Origin: Capsaspora owczarzaki ATCC 30864
Taxonomy: Eukaryota > Opisthokonta > Filasterea
Reading direction: 5' to 3'
DNA: 64,000 bases
Assembly (NCBI RefSeq): GCF_000151315.2
Contig: NW_011887292.1
Span: forward strand, 3,510,016 to 3,574,015
The position numbers were made by a program, and so were the translations under genes. This document shows, piece after piece, positions 29,908 to 41,700 of the stretch; position 1 is the stretch's first letter; the number at the start of each line of letters is the position of its first letter. The notes beneath the pieces were generated by a model. It saw nothing but the letters and a program-made list of their open reading frames with translations. It ran no database searches and was not told the origin of the DNA.

Positions 29908-32369
29908 TTACAAAATCGAACAACATTGCAGCAAAAACGGAAGCCCGCCAGGCGCTCGTGTGACTGTGCTGGAGGCTGCGGCAGAAGTAGCCAGGCTCGG
30001 GGAATGCAGCGCTCGCATCATGTTGACACTTTCACGCGGCATGTACGTGACGGCGGGAATAGTTTTGCCTGCATCACGCATCTCGTCTCGACCAGCCACA
30101 ATCTGTCGAGCAGCGTCGCTGTTGCGACGCCCTCTCCGGCGCTGCTTGGTCCCACGCGATGATCCAGCGCGGGAGCGAGCAGCCTGATTATCTGCGGCAG
30201 CAGATTGAGCGTCCGCCTCTGTTGTCGGGGGTCCGTTCATAATGGGCAGCTTGAGGTAGACACAAATCGGATTGCAGCGATGCGACTCGATAAAGTTGGC
30301 AATGGTTCGCTCGTCGGCGGCAATCTCGAGCTCAAGCGCGGCTGCCGCCGGTGCCGATGCCTCCCCGGCTCCTTGCTGGGGCAAATAGGCGTGGGATGCC
30401 AGGCAAATGCGGGGATCCGTGTAGGTGTCGCCGACACCCTTGATGTTGCAAATCAACAGTTTGCTGTCCGAAGCCACGTACGAAAAGTGCGAGAAGGCCT
30501 GCGGAGTGTTTCGGTCTTGCACCGTTGGTCTGCCTTCCTTGTCATTATGCTTTTGGAAGGACCCACTGAGGAACTGTTCGACGGCGCAGCTGAAGGTTGG
30601 AGAGATTGTTGCAACGATGAGCGACCAGACAAAAAATTTCAACCGCATTAACAATTGGCTCACAGTCACGCCAACACTTACATCGGCTTGTCAGAGCGGT
30701 CGACCAGCTCGAGCAACCAGGCATCGACAAATGTGACTTTCTTTGGCGGCTGGAACTCGTTGAACTTGTTGGCCCATTCGCGCGCGTACATCTGATCCTC
30801 CACCCACCTGTGTGCAAGCCAAAAAAGGGCGGGAAATGCCGGAATCGCAAATAAGAATCTGCAACAAGCAGAGCGACGACATGATGGACAAGCACAAAAA
30901 CAACGCCCGTACCGAAACAGCAGCTGGCGTGCGGCGTCCGAGTCCAAGCAAATCTTGGCAACATAATTGACGGACGCAACGTCCCTTCCAGGACCCACCT
31001 CTTGCAAGTGGAATGCCTTGCGCTCGCCGTGCTTGCCAAGGAGTTCACGCTGCACCTTGACGCGTGTTGGCAACGAAAGCCATGATCGCGTGGAAGCGAC
31101 AAAGATGTGTTTAACGGCTTTTTCTTCGAGATTGGCCTGGGTAGGAACAGATTGTGCAGCGGTTGGTAAGTTTGGAGTATTAGCGCGAATCGGAAGACCA
31201 AGCGAGCGATCATCTTCCCATCCCAAGATTGCGACGAATCATGGAGAAAATCGCGCAAAACAAAGCAGAAACGAAAACGAACTTACCGGCTCCTGAGGCA
31301 ACAAGTGTCGCGGAAGCGCACGTCGCGGCCCTCCCTTGTAATCGTTATCGGTCACGGAATCTAATCGGATCGGATCAAATAAAGAGGGGGGGTGGTGCGG
31401 GACAAGTCGCAAGGATTTAGCATGAACGATCATTTGTTCCATCCATTTTCGCAGCAATCCCCGCCCCCAAAAAACAAAAAGTCAGACAGATCGACAAACC
31501 GCACCTTGCAGTTGAGGTCGACGCGATCGCTGTCGATTCGGAACCACTGCGAGCGGCGCTTGGCCGGGCTTGACCACCGCCGAGGTCACGCCGGGCGTCT
31601 TCTTGGAGCCGGCCGACGTAGTTCCGGTCAGGCTGTCGACGAGGCTCGTTCGCGCGTGCTTGTACTCGTCGCGCGTCAGCTCGCCACGCTCAAACTGCTC
31701 CTTGAGGTGCTTGAACCGCAATGCCAGCTCGCCGACCGCTTCTCCTTGCCCGCCGGCGCTCTGCGCAGCTGCAGATTGCTCGGCGGCCAAAGTGGCCTCA
31801 ACGGCGGGCTCAGTGACTGCCAGTGCTTCATCCATCGCCGACGCAGCCTCGGCATTGCCAACCTGGTTGTTGCTGTTGCTGCCGTTGCTGCTGCTGTTGC
31901 CTGGAGCAGAGTGGTCGGTGCTGCTGCTGCTGCTGCTGCTGCTACTGGCTGCAACACTCGGATCCGACGCAGCGAACTCCGACGCTGGCTGATCCGGCAG
32001 TCCGCTCGCCTCGGCCATCCCGGCAGATGCAGTCGTGTCGTGTCGGCCTTCATCGACACGAGCTGCTGCTGTTGTTGTTGCTGCTGCTGCTGCGTCGATC
32101 AGCGCGTTGGCTGCTGCTGCGGACTGCTCGTTCCCACGACCATCCATCGCTGCAATCTGGGCTCCCTGAGCAGGAGCACTCAAACCCTCGCTCGGCATCA
32201 CTGCTGCTGCTGCTGTTGTTGTTGTTGATGCGGACTTCGCTGCCGAGCTGCTGTTTCCAGCATCCGATGGAAGCACATCTTCTTCGTCCTCGTCAAACTC
32301 GTCGTCGTTGCTCTCGTCCGGATCGGAATCGTCCGTGTCATCGCCAGCAAGCCATGGTCGTCGCCGCAT
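29908..32369 (-). CDS. Alpha-kinase (eEF2K/MHCK family) with acidic low-complexity N-terminus
   Basis: Exons 31505-32369, 31287-31360, 30913-31136, 30682-30807 and 29908-30589 give 656 residues. The catalytic domain spans about residues 310-520: RVKVQRELLGKHGERKAFH, VNYVAKI with the ATP-site lysine, WVEDQMYAREWANKFN, the EQFLSGSFQKHN and TPQAFSHFSYVAS blocks, GVGDTYTDPRI, and CNPICVYLKL with zinc-type cysteines. This is the atypical kinase fold of eEF2 kinase and Dictyostelium myosin heavy chain kinases. The first 288 residues are Asp/Glu-, Ser- and Ala-rich; one helical patch (ALRFKHLKEQFERGELTRDEY) resembles an SHOCT-type motif. No WD40, Sel1 or calmodulin-binding region is visible, so it is not a standard eEF2K. 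Start at the ATG at 32369 (MRRRPW). Confidence 0.88.
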
Positions 32370-32577
32370 CTTTGTTGGTGATTTGATGCAATCTGCTGCT
32401 AGAATGCTGCTGTTTACGATAGAGTAGGGGTGCTTTAGCTTGTTTGGAAAAAGTAAGAAGAAAAGAAGAAAAAAAAAACACTGAAAAGCTGAAACAAAAT
32501 CTCGTTTTGGTAAAGGATGTTGGCCTGATTTTTGTATTGCAATGCCAAAGGAACAAGAAAAAAAAAAAAACTCGAGG

Positions 32578-34566
32578 TCACAGAATTTGTAAACTCGGAC
32601 GAGCCACAGCCAACGCATGCAAATGCTCGTGTCGCAGCATGGGGCAGCCTGCAAGCACAAACGCACTCAGCCGTGGAAGCAGCGACTGAGGAGGCGGCGT
32701 CTTTCGAACCAGATAGTCCAGTTCGGCGCCCGAAAGCCAGTAGTTTTTGCTCGCATCGAGATAGACAAGGTTGGTCAATGCCCCGAATATAGTTAAGAGC
32801 GTCTCAGGCCCGGTCTCTTCATCAAAGCAGCCGGCAATGCGCAAATCAGCCAACGCAGGGAGGCGCTCAGCCAGTTGTCGCACAAAGGCCCCTCCGCCGA
32901 TAATGCCCAGGCTGAAAGACATGTCAAGCGTCACGATATGAACGGTGCAGGCACGCAGAGAAAACCCGCCAATCCCTCGCGGCATGGGTGGCGACGTGGA
33001 CAAGGCCGTGGCCGACGAGGGCGCTGATGTCGAGACTTGCCGACGACCCAACGTCAACGCTGGCTGGGATTGAGAACGGCCGCGCGGTCGTTGTCCCAGA
33101 CCTGCATCGGCGCAGTCGGAACTCTTGGCGGTACTACTGCCAGCGGCGGGCTTGGCTTCGCGGTTGCTGATGGGCAGCTCGGGCGCCGAAGAAACGTCCT
33201 CCAACACGTCATCCATATCAAACTGCAGCTGTTGCAACGGGTCCCGGGAGCGGCGGGGTGGTACTCGACGTATTGCGGTCGGGGTAGAGACGTGGCGTCC
33301 AGCCTCAGAGCACGCGTCGCGATTCCAGGAAGAACCGGGTCGACTGGGCAAGCTTCCACTCGGCGACTCCTGCCCGTGGGACTGTTGGCAGGAGGTAGAA
33401 GCAGGCTGCTGCAGCGGAATGGCGATCGGGGCCGCGCTGATCGAACCCACGGGACTGGCGGCAGGCGTTACTGGGAGGACAATCGAGCGACACTGCTCGT
33501 GCTGATCCAAGCCGCCAACATCATCGAACAAATCTTCCCAGGTTTCGAGATCAGCAAGGCTTTCGGCGTCTGGGTCGGCGGCCGGCGGAAGAACACTCAG
33601 CAGACCGGCGTTCGTCACCGACGAGTTGTTGGACACGTCCACCGAGCGGTAACCGTCGTCGAGATGGAGCAGCACTACGAGCACGTCATCCGTCAAGGTG
33701 CCAGCACGGATGGCCGACTGATACACAATCTCCCGGATCAGGATGGGCGCCCAGTACAAATCCTGCAAGTCCGTGACAGAAAGGGTGGGCAGCATCTGCG
33801 CGACCTTCCGAGCCGCGAGCGTCTCAAGCATTGGCACTGTCCCAGGGGGCGAGTTTGCAGCAGAAGAGCCTCTGCTGCTCCGTCGGACGCAAATTTCTGC
33901 GTGAAGTGCGTGAAATGCACGAGTGCACGAGGTCAGAAATCGCCAAAAAGCCAAAGATTGCTCAAGGGTGTTGCAATCGTTTGGTTTCATAAATCACATT
34001 TCCCTCCCCCTCCCTCCTCCTCCTTTCGCAACAACCGCGGTTATATAACCAAATCTCTGAAGAATGCACGCACCGCGAAGTAAGTTCCAGGATTTCGGCG
34101 CAGGGGGTCCGGCTGCAACGGCGCGACGAGCACGATCCAACAGGGCCTCGCGTGCGCGACGCTCGTCTTGAAGAATATGGGCACTGAGGCGCTCAACGGA
34201 CGACAAAGCGTTGCTGGCCTCTGAGACTTGAGCCTTCGACTTGTGTCGTGGGTCCTGTGCTCGGTAACGAGCGAGCAACTCGTTCACTGTGGTGCGCGAG
34301 CGAGAATTGAGGTTTTCGGGTCAGAAATTGAAAGTTGTGTCTCCCCATACCCGCCCGCCCCTTCTGTCGCACATCCTTCTTGGCTGTGCTGTGCTTTCCT
34401 GCTCAGATTTCGTGATGAGGGCTGTACCTGTGGGCGCGGGAGCAGAGGCAGTCTGGAGATCGCCAGACGGGGCTGCTGGGGACGTACGAACGGTAGTGCT
34501 GTGCGGGGTCGGCAGCTGCTGCTTCACCGCGCGGTTGAGCATGACTTTGAGTTTGCGGGCACTCAT
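32578..34566 (-). CDS. LRR-like protein of unknown function
   Basis: Exons 34428-34566, 34074-34286 and 32578-33896 join in frame to 556 residues (MSARKLKVML start). The first 117 residues are basic and helical (ERLSAHILQDERRAREALLDRARR). After ICVRRS a helical repeat-like block follows (LAARKVAQMLPTLSVTDLQDLYW, HLDDGYRSVDVSNNSSVTNAGL). Residues about 250-430 are Pro/Ser/Arg-rich. The C-terminus has irregular leucine-rich repeats (LPALADLRIAGCFDE, LTNLVYLDASKNYWLSGAELDYL, LPRLSAFVLAGCPML). The arrangement recalls F-box/LRR or ZYG11-type substrate receptors, but no F-box or elongin-C box is clear. I do not recognise the family. It lies 3' to 3'-upstream of the alpha-kinase on the same strand, about 200 bases apart. 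Confidence 0.7.
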
Positions 34567-36397
34567 GGCTTTGGTCACAATGGCACGGAAAGGCGGGAAG
34601 GCGGGAGAACAAAAAAAGAGTGACTGATCGGGGGGAATAAACTTGATGACGCGAAAACGGATTGTTGAGCGATCAATCGATTGGAGAGCGACGGAATGGG
34701 ACGGAATGGGAGATCAGACCAGACCAGGAGACGTGTGCAATCACGCAACAGAGCGAAAGCGAATCGAGGCCAGCGGAGGCGGTAGGGGGGGGGCAAATTG
34801 GCTGATGAGCAAGCAGAGGCGACCAGAAAATCGCGAGCGCGCACTTTCAACAAACCAAACGTATTGTTTGCTGAACTAGACCCAAACACTCTCCAGCGTG
34901 CGAAGGTTATGTACAGTCCGAACGAAGGGAATCGGTTCGAAGCAGCGGGAGATGTGGATGCTAGTTTGTTGTCCCCTTGGCGGAACAAGCAGTGGAGGAA
35001 GCAAAGCAAAGAGGGGGGAAAAAGAACACAAACAAACAAAAAAAAAAAAAGTTTGTATTTCGCTTTTTGTACGATGGTTTTTTTGAAATGGAAGAGTTGG
35101 AGGGTTAGGGGGTGGGGTGGGGGTGTAGAAGTGTAAGGAGTGAGCCATAGAAAAGAAAAAAGAAAAGCGATAAATCTTGCAAATCAGCAGTGAAGGGTCA
35201 AAACGTCGAAGGGTGCTCAAACTTGTTTTGCTGAAACGACTGCTGCTGAGTTTGGTCGCAAGATGGTCGGGTGCTTCTTGTTATTCATGATCGCGTTATC
35301 AACTGGATTGAAATATAAGCATGTAATATGCGGCACTGAGAATATCGTGACGACCGAGTCGAACGCCAACTCGAAACCAAATCGATGCTATCTGAGGCTT
35401 TGGCGAACGCTTACAATTTCAGCCAAGCACAAAGAACGCCAACTCTACCCGATGAGCTTCACGAGGTAGCTGTGTGCTGTGATTTGCATTGACAATACGA
35501 ATTTGTTGTTTGTGAGGCTCCGGGATCCCACGGGGTTGGGACTTCGGGCTACCGGCTCAGAAGAACAACATTGCATTGACCCTCGTCACCTCCACTCCAC
35601 TCGCCCCCTCCCCAATTTTTGATACCTGTAAAATTCCTCCGAGATGCTCAAATGTCAAGACACTAATGCCCCGAAAAATACTCGATTTGATTTCCGGGGG
35701 ATTTGGAGAAAAGGCGGGCAGCCAAAACCAGTTGCTCGCTCTCTTTTCCTTTGGTTTGTGAATGAATTGCACTTTTGCTCGTGCCTCCTTCGTCGACTGC
35801 ATCCCGGCCATCCGCTGCCCTGGGCGCCCCCTGCCCTCCATAATCCATTGAGCAGTGCTATTTGGTGCACGATTCAGGCCAGGGAAGTGGGGAGTGCAAT
35901 GGAGGGGGACGAGGAAACCGCGGCAAGAGGCCGGAGGGGTTGAGCAGCGGCTTTGCGCCAGGGTTTGCCTCCGCGTCTCGTTTGAAGCGGCTGTGGGCGC
36001 GCTCCAAACGTGCCCTGTCCATGTGTATCATCAGCTTTGACCTTTTGGTGTTGATGCACGGGCTGCTGGAGGCTTTTGCGAGGGAGGGAAGGCCTCTGCG
36101 GCGCACAGGAGCAGGTCGCGTTCGATCCCCTGTATTGAACTTGCTCCACTTCCTTGCCCGTCCGCCACATCCCGCGAGCTCGGCATGCCATTATCGCGTC
36201 CGGCACCTCGTTTTGCCCCTATCGTCACCGACTCTTGCGTGTCGTCGAGACGGCGGAGGAAGGGGCGACCGCAAGCACAACCCATGCATCTTTTTTTTTT
36301 TTTTTGCTTTTCTTTCCAAAAGCCTTGTGCTCACTCTCTGTTCTTCTTGTTTGTTGCTCTCCCCTCGTTACCCTCCTCGCAGACCCCAATCGCTACA
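34567..36397. other. 1.8 kb gap between LRR-like gene and eL6, no convincing gene
   Basis: The largest gap outside the talin upstream region. It holds an A run (35038-35050), a G-rich stretch with one telomere-like GGGTTAGGG (35101-35130), and a 94-codon minus-strand open frame beginning at an ATG (35560-35841) with no recognisable family. The last part (36288-36397) is a T run and pyrimidine-rich sequence ending in CTCGCAG (36391 upstream), which looks like a 3' splice site in the eL6 5'UTR. Part of this gap is therefore probably an untranslated first exon and intron of eL6. Confidence 0.45.
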
Positions 36398-37171
36398 ATG
36401 CCCCCGAAAGCAGCGACTGCCGCCGCCCCTGCCAAGGCTGCCAAGAAGGCCCACTCGCCCCGCAACCACGTCCTGAACGCTGGTGTTCACAAGTACGGCC
36501 GCTCGGTCTCGTACGCCAAGAGCGCTCTTTACAAGAAGAAGAAGGCTGAGGTCAAGAACACCACCAAGACCCGTGCTCAGACCAAGACCGTCGAGGTCAA
36601 GGGTGACAAGAACGGCAAGACCCGCGTCGTCCCCGTCCGCCGCGAGTCCCGCTTCTACCCCACCGAGGACACTCCCCGACCCCTTGCCAACCGCAAGACC
36701 CCCGGCACTGCTACCCTCCGCAAGTCGATCACCCCCGGCACCGTCCTCGTCCTCGTTGCTGGCCGCTTCCGTGGCAAGCGCGTTGTTTTCCTTAAGCAGC
36801 TCAAGTCTGGCCTCCTCCTCGTCTCGGGCCCCTTCAAGGTCAACGGTGTCCCGCTCCGCCGTGTCAACCAGGCTTACGTCATTGCCACCTCCACCAAGGT
36901 CGACCTTGCCGGTGCCAAGTTTGACAAGTTCGAGGATGCTTACTTTGCCAAGGCTGCCGCTGGCAAGAAGTCCAAGACTGAGGCCGAGTTCTTCGAGTCT
37001 GCTGCTGGCGCTAAGGCCAAGAAGACCATCGCTGCTGGCCGTGTTGCCGACCAGAAGGAGGTCGACAAGGTCATCATTGCCGCCGTCAAGAAGACCCCAC
37101 TGCTCAAGGAGTACCTTGCTGCCCCCTTCACCCTGACCAAGGGCCAGTTCCCCCACCAGCTCAAGTTCTAA
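36398..37171 (+). CDS. RPL6: 60S ribosomal protein eL6
   Basis: Uninterrupted coding sequence, 257 residues, starting at the ATG after CGCTACA. The basic Ala/Lys-rich tail (MPPKAATAAAPAKAAKKAHS) is followed by NHVLNAGVHKYGRSVSYAKSA, then the conserved KOW-like core ITPGTVLVLVAGRFRGKRVV FLKQL, GLLLVSGPFKVNGVPLRRVNQ and VIATSTKVDL, and the C-terminal LKEYLAAPFTLTKGQFPHQL. eL6 is on the solvent side of the large subunit near expansion segment 7. Codon use is extreme: nearly every third position is C or G, as expected for a very highly expressed gene. A pyrimidine-rich acceptor-like CTCGCAG just upstream suggests a spliced 5'UTR. Confidence 0.96.
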   Translation: MPPKAATAAAPAKAAKKAHSPRNHVLNAGVHKYGRSVSYAKSALYKKKKAEVKNTTKTRAQTKTVEVKGDKNGKTRVVPVRRESRFYPTEDTPRPLANRKTPGTATLRKSITPGTVLVLVAGRFRGKRVVFLKQLKSGLLLVSGPFKVNGVPLRRVNQAYVIATSTKVDLAGAKFDKFEDAYFAKAAAGKKSKTEAEFFESAAGAKAKKTIAAGRVADQKEVDKVIIAAVKKTPLLKEYLAAPFTLTKGQFPHQLKF

Positions 37172-37557
37172 AGTGGTCCTTGTGTTTTTGTGCAATTGTT
37201 TTTTCCCGTTGGGCTTTCATCTCTTTTTGATCCAACCAAGCTGCGTGATTTCGGTGTAATTGCCAGTATGTTGCTTTTGTCCCTAAATGAAAAAGAGAAG
37301 CAGAAGAAAGCATTGTTCAGGAGTCTTTTGTTTTATTTCTTCCGGTTGGTCGAGAGGATAGGGGGGGGGGAGAGAGGCAACAACAGGCTACTTGATGGAT
37401 TTTGTTTTGTGCTTGATTGTTGACGCTTTGATTCAGGAGTACAGTCTTCGTTGTCAATTTGTAGTGGCTCCTCGATCGTAACAAGTCCCCTCACTCTCTC
37501 TTTTTGGCTTTTTATTCTTCTCGTTCTGTGTTTGGTAACATCTTCACACACTTGACA
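37172..37557. other. eL6 3' flank and STN1 promoter
   Basis: 386 bases between two plus-strand genes. It is A/T-rich with a G run at 37362-37370. No gene or named element was recognised. Confidence 0.45.
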
Positions 37558-38714
37558 ATGGACCACGACCGCCACGACGCATCGCTCGCTCCGCCGCCGC
37601 CCGTGGTCGAATCCTGGGGACTGGATCCGCTGTACTGGGCCTGTGCCAAGCTGCCCATCAGTCTCGTGCACTCGTGTGCCGGCTTCCCCAGCTTTCGCGG
37701 TAACTTGTCGCTCTCGAGCACAACCGCTCCTTCCCGCGCTCGTCTCGTTGTGCTCACTCACGCTCCGGCAAACATCCGTGATTCTAGAGGTCCTGTGTCT
37801 CCATCAGCATCCGATTGCTCGCATCCACATCATGGGCATCATTTCAAGCATTGACCGGTACAATACAAATACGAGCTACACAAGTGTGTCCAAGTTGGCT
37901 TGTTGGTCGACATGAAAATGCACGCACGACACGACAACTCACCCTCGACTTGGCATAAATGTCGTTTGTGTGTGTCGAATAGTTGATGACGGGACTGGCG
38001 TCATCTCATGCGTCGTGTGGAACCGCCGGCGAGCCGAAGTGACCAATTTGGCGGGAAACGCAACCAATGGTGCTCCGGCTGCTCTCGATGCTGTAGCTGC
38101 TGTAGCCGCTGCTGGAGCCTCTGCCGCTGCTGCTGGTGGTGGTGCGGCAGGCAATGCCCCGATTCTTCCAGTTGCACGGCGAGCTGCACGCGCAGGCAAC
38201 GTGTTTGACGCTCCTGTGCCGGCGATTGGCGAACTGGGCGATCTCGTCTCGGTTCGCGGCAAGCTATCTTGCTACCGCGAGCAACGCCAATTAGTTGTCA
38301 CGTCCATGAGTAAGGCGACTCGTGTGTACATGTTTTCGACGTGATTTCGTTTCGTGCTGACTTTTTGAATCATGGGGTGTTTTTGCTCGAATCGGCTCTG
38401 CCACGTAATTCAAATCGCTCTCACATCGACCGACTGCAGCCCCCGAACGCGCTCCAGATGCTGAAAGTTTATGGCTGCTGGAGTGTGCGCACCTTTATCG
38501 GAAAATCTACTCCATCCCGTTTGATCCGGCTGCCATTCTCGGCGCGCAAAGCACCCAAACTTCTTCAACTCCTGCCCACTCGCGAGCCGCAGCGACGCAA
38601 CTGCCGGTTGTGCCGCTCCTCTACGGGACCGCTGCGAAAAGGCCACTTCAACCACACGAATCGCAACCTGCTGCCAAACGATGGGCCCCGTATCATAGAA
38701 ACGATCATTCGTAA
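37558..38714 (+). CDS. STN1: CST complex subunit STN1
   Basis: Exons 37558-37699, 37788-37883, 37983-38309 and 38440-38714 give 279 residues. Starts acidic/Pro-rich, then WGLDPLYWACAKL, the family opening (human WGLDPVFLAFAKL). The OB fold follows: ARIHIMGIISSIDR, YTIDDGTGVISCVVW across the exon 2/3 joint, and GDLVSVRGKLSCYREQRQLV. An Ala/Gly-rich insert splits the OB fold between its strands. After the fold, APDAESLWLLECAHLYRKIYS matches the STN1 linker. The last 60 residues are Ser/Thr/Pro-rich; the C-terminal winged-helix domains of human STN1 (368 residues) are absent, as in some shorter homologues. STN1 with CTC1 and TEN1 recruits polymerase alpha-primase to telomeres and stalled forks. 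The donor at 37884 (GTGTGT) was chosen because it keeps the frame. Confidence 0.88.
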
Positions 38715-38799
38715 ATCTATCGAATGAGACGAGGCAGGCGAGAAGGAAAACAACAACTATAAATAACCGCAAAGCGAACAAAGATCATCGGCAGCACCA

Positions 38800-41700
38800 T
38801 CAGACGCGTGTTTCCAATTTCCGGAAGACAATTTCAAAGTACAACTGGCCTCGTTTGACCTTTTGAAGATCGATCGTCACTGGAAACTGCACCGTGTCTT
38901 CAGCCAACTCGAGAAACTCCAGGGAGATTTCGCATTCGCCCATAAAATCTATCCAAAAGGACAACAACCCCAGAGCGTGATGAGATGCGAGCATTTTCAC
39001 CGATTCTTGTTCTTGGAATCGAAAAGCCACGCCTTTTGTTTTCAAACACAACCAACTCCATTCATCAATCAAACTTACCGTCGTAGGACAACTGGTCCCA
39101 ATCCCAAACTTGAACCTTCAGTGGCTCGGCAAAGTTCCGTACGTGGAACAAGATAGGCTGCAGGAAAAGCGCAGACAAACAAGACAAAAATCAGCCACAA
39201 CCAACAGGGAAAAAATAAAAATCCAACAATCACTACAATGCAAATGCTGACGTACCTCGTCTTGCCAGGATGGATTTAACGTTTTTTCAATCACACTCGT
39301 CTTGACCTCTCGCATGCCGTACGTCAGACGGAGGTAAGGATCGCTCTTGCCATTCAAATCGCACGAAATCAGATCTCGGCCCGCCATCACTGCGATTTTA
39401 ATGGTTCCTTTGCAGTCAAAGCCAAACTTTTCGGCATCGACGCACACTGGCGACATGAGATTGAATCCGAGAATTCGTGTGCAGTTCCAGTGGCAGTTGT
39501 AACCACAATCCTGACATCGGACGCCTTGGTTTCGCAAGCCCCTGAGCCACAAGGCGGTCGCAAAAACGTGAGGTTGGACGAGACGACAAGAACCGCTGGC
39601 ATCAACCAACCAACGTGCAATTAGCACCTACCACATCAATTTGCCGCAAAAGCCGCAGAAGGTTGGAGTCTTGTTTGTGTGGAACATGAAGTTGTGCAGT
39701 TGCGTAACTGCGTCGTGTGTTTGCGTGGAAAGCAGGCGGCTGAGTTTGCCCGCATTCTCAGCGGTGAAGGCCTTCTTGTCGTACTTTAATCGAATGAATT
39801 CCGTGCGCCACGTCTCGTCGCTGTTCGGAGACAGGTTTAATTTATCGGGCATGCTCGATAAAAGCTTGGCATTGACCTGGCAGTTATCGATGCATTGCAT
39901 CCGCTGCACGAAAAAACATTGAACCGAGGGAAGGGGAGGGGGATGAGAGTCAGCTGCTGGCCCAAGAACACAACAACGAAGAGCAACCCAAAAAAAAACA
40001 ATAATCCTAGAGTCACCTGGATTTCTGGAGGAGCCCAATCTTCCGCCAAAGTTTTGGTGTGCGAAATGCGCTTGCCAAGGGCGCGGTGGACAAGGAAGCA
40101 TTTGCTGCACAGAAACACACAAAAGGTGACGGATGCATAGCGCGGAGCTAAAGGGTATGCCCAAGTATCAGAGACAACCAGTGAGCAGCAACTACCAGAA
40201 GGCGGATTCGAGCAATGACCAAGTCAAACTTGACGTTGCTGCTGCTGCTGCTGTGAACATACCTTCGGCTCCACAATCAGCACACAGACGATTTGCGGGA
40301 TCTCGCAAGAGCTGGATGAGCTCGGCCGGTGTGGAAGTGTCCAAATCACCCAGTGTGCGGCGAAGACGCGAGGGGAACTCGGCCTCAGTCTTGAGCGCAA
40401 GTCCTTCGCACTGCACAAACGTTGAAACGTTCATATTGAGGGTTGCATGCAGGAGCTTGCCCTTTTCCGCAAATCGATTTTGCAGGTCGTCCGCGTCAGG
40501 GTTGAGCGCAGCTATGGGAGAAGCATGGAAGGAATGGTAGAGCGTGTGGAGGGGAAAGAGAGTGAGTTGTTTGCATCGTCAGCATGTAAAAACCAACACG
40601 ACATCCCGCAAGCGCAAAATTGGTACCGAGCTGGGCGGCATCGAGCATGGCCATGAGAGCATCCGACACGGCGGTTTCCACATTGGCCAGCCTGCGAACC
40701 TCTTGCTCGTCGTCGTCAACTGTAATCATGAGGTGGCGAAGTTGGGTGGCAAGCTCGGAAACAGCCTCTGCCATGGACTTGCGATAGCTCAAGATGGCGG
40801 AAGGCTTGCTGCAAATCTGGAGGAGCAATTCGTCGCTGTTGACGAGCTGGAAGGCGTCGTCGGCAGCATCATCCTCAATCATCGAGTCGGCGTCGTGGTT
40901 GTCCAAGTTGTCCACATTGAATGTTGTCGTGGAATCGCGCATATCTCGCGACTGTCGTTGGGAAAGACACAAGAGCAAAACAAAAACAACACAAAAGAAA
41001 AGTGAGGTCGACATCTTCCAACTCAAAAAGGCCCCCAACATGGCCCCAACATGGAATAAATGCGAAAAAACAAAACAAAACGGTCCCACTGACGCGATCG
41101 ACAGGCTTTTGGCCAAGGGCGTTGCCTTTGCATTCGGGAACCTTCAGGCGGCACTTGAAATGGACCGTAATGCTGCAGTTGTGGCAGCGAACGCCTTGAC
41201 ACCCAAACACACCCCACAAGAGATTGGTACATATGTGGCAGTACGTTGGCTTGGTAAAGTAGGTGGCAATAAAATGGTGGTTGATTGGCTGGGCCACCGT
41301 CGAGACAGTCTTCTTCAGCACGGCCTCGCTTGGCTTGCTTGCCAGGGCGCGTTTTCCTTGAGTCATGACGAGCAGGTGAGATAACAATGCCTGCTTCATG
41401 CTTTCGGTGGCGGCAGTCAGCTTGAAGCTTTTCGGCTGGCTAGATTGCAAGTCGACAATCTTGAAGCTGTGGCAGTCCATGCTGGCGACGGGCGCTGCAA
41501 TTGGAATGACGATAGACGAGAACATGCAAGAGTGAGGGACGGATGTGGGGATGGAAACAACATGCACAGGTTTTCTGCGCGGGTCTTACAGTCTCCCGGT
41601 TTGGCTGCCTTCAAACGAAGCGAGTCTGCGACGTCGATAACACGCAAACTTTCGAGAGGGATTGGCTGTAAAGGAGAAGGGAGGGGGGGCGTGAGTTTGA

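Noticed and set aside
31486-31560. An alternative frame ending RRSQWFRIDSDRVDLNCK at the end of alpha-kinase exon 1
   Set aside because: It looks protein-like but is blocked upstream by a stop and hits a stop in the next exon, while the other frame joins correctly in phase.
35101-35130. Telomere-like GGGTTAGGGGG
   Set aside because: A single imperfect unit in G-rich DNA is expected by chance; there is no array, and nothing else suggests an interstitial telomere.
36110-36140. B-box-like GTTCGATCCCC that suggested a tRNA gene
   Set aside because: No A-box or cloverleaf could be folded upstream, and the acceptor stem does not pair.
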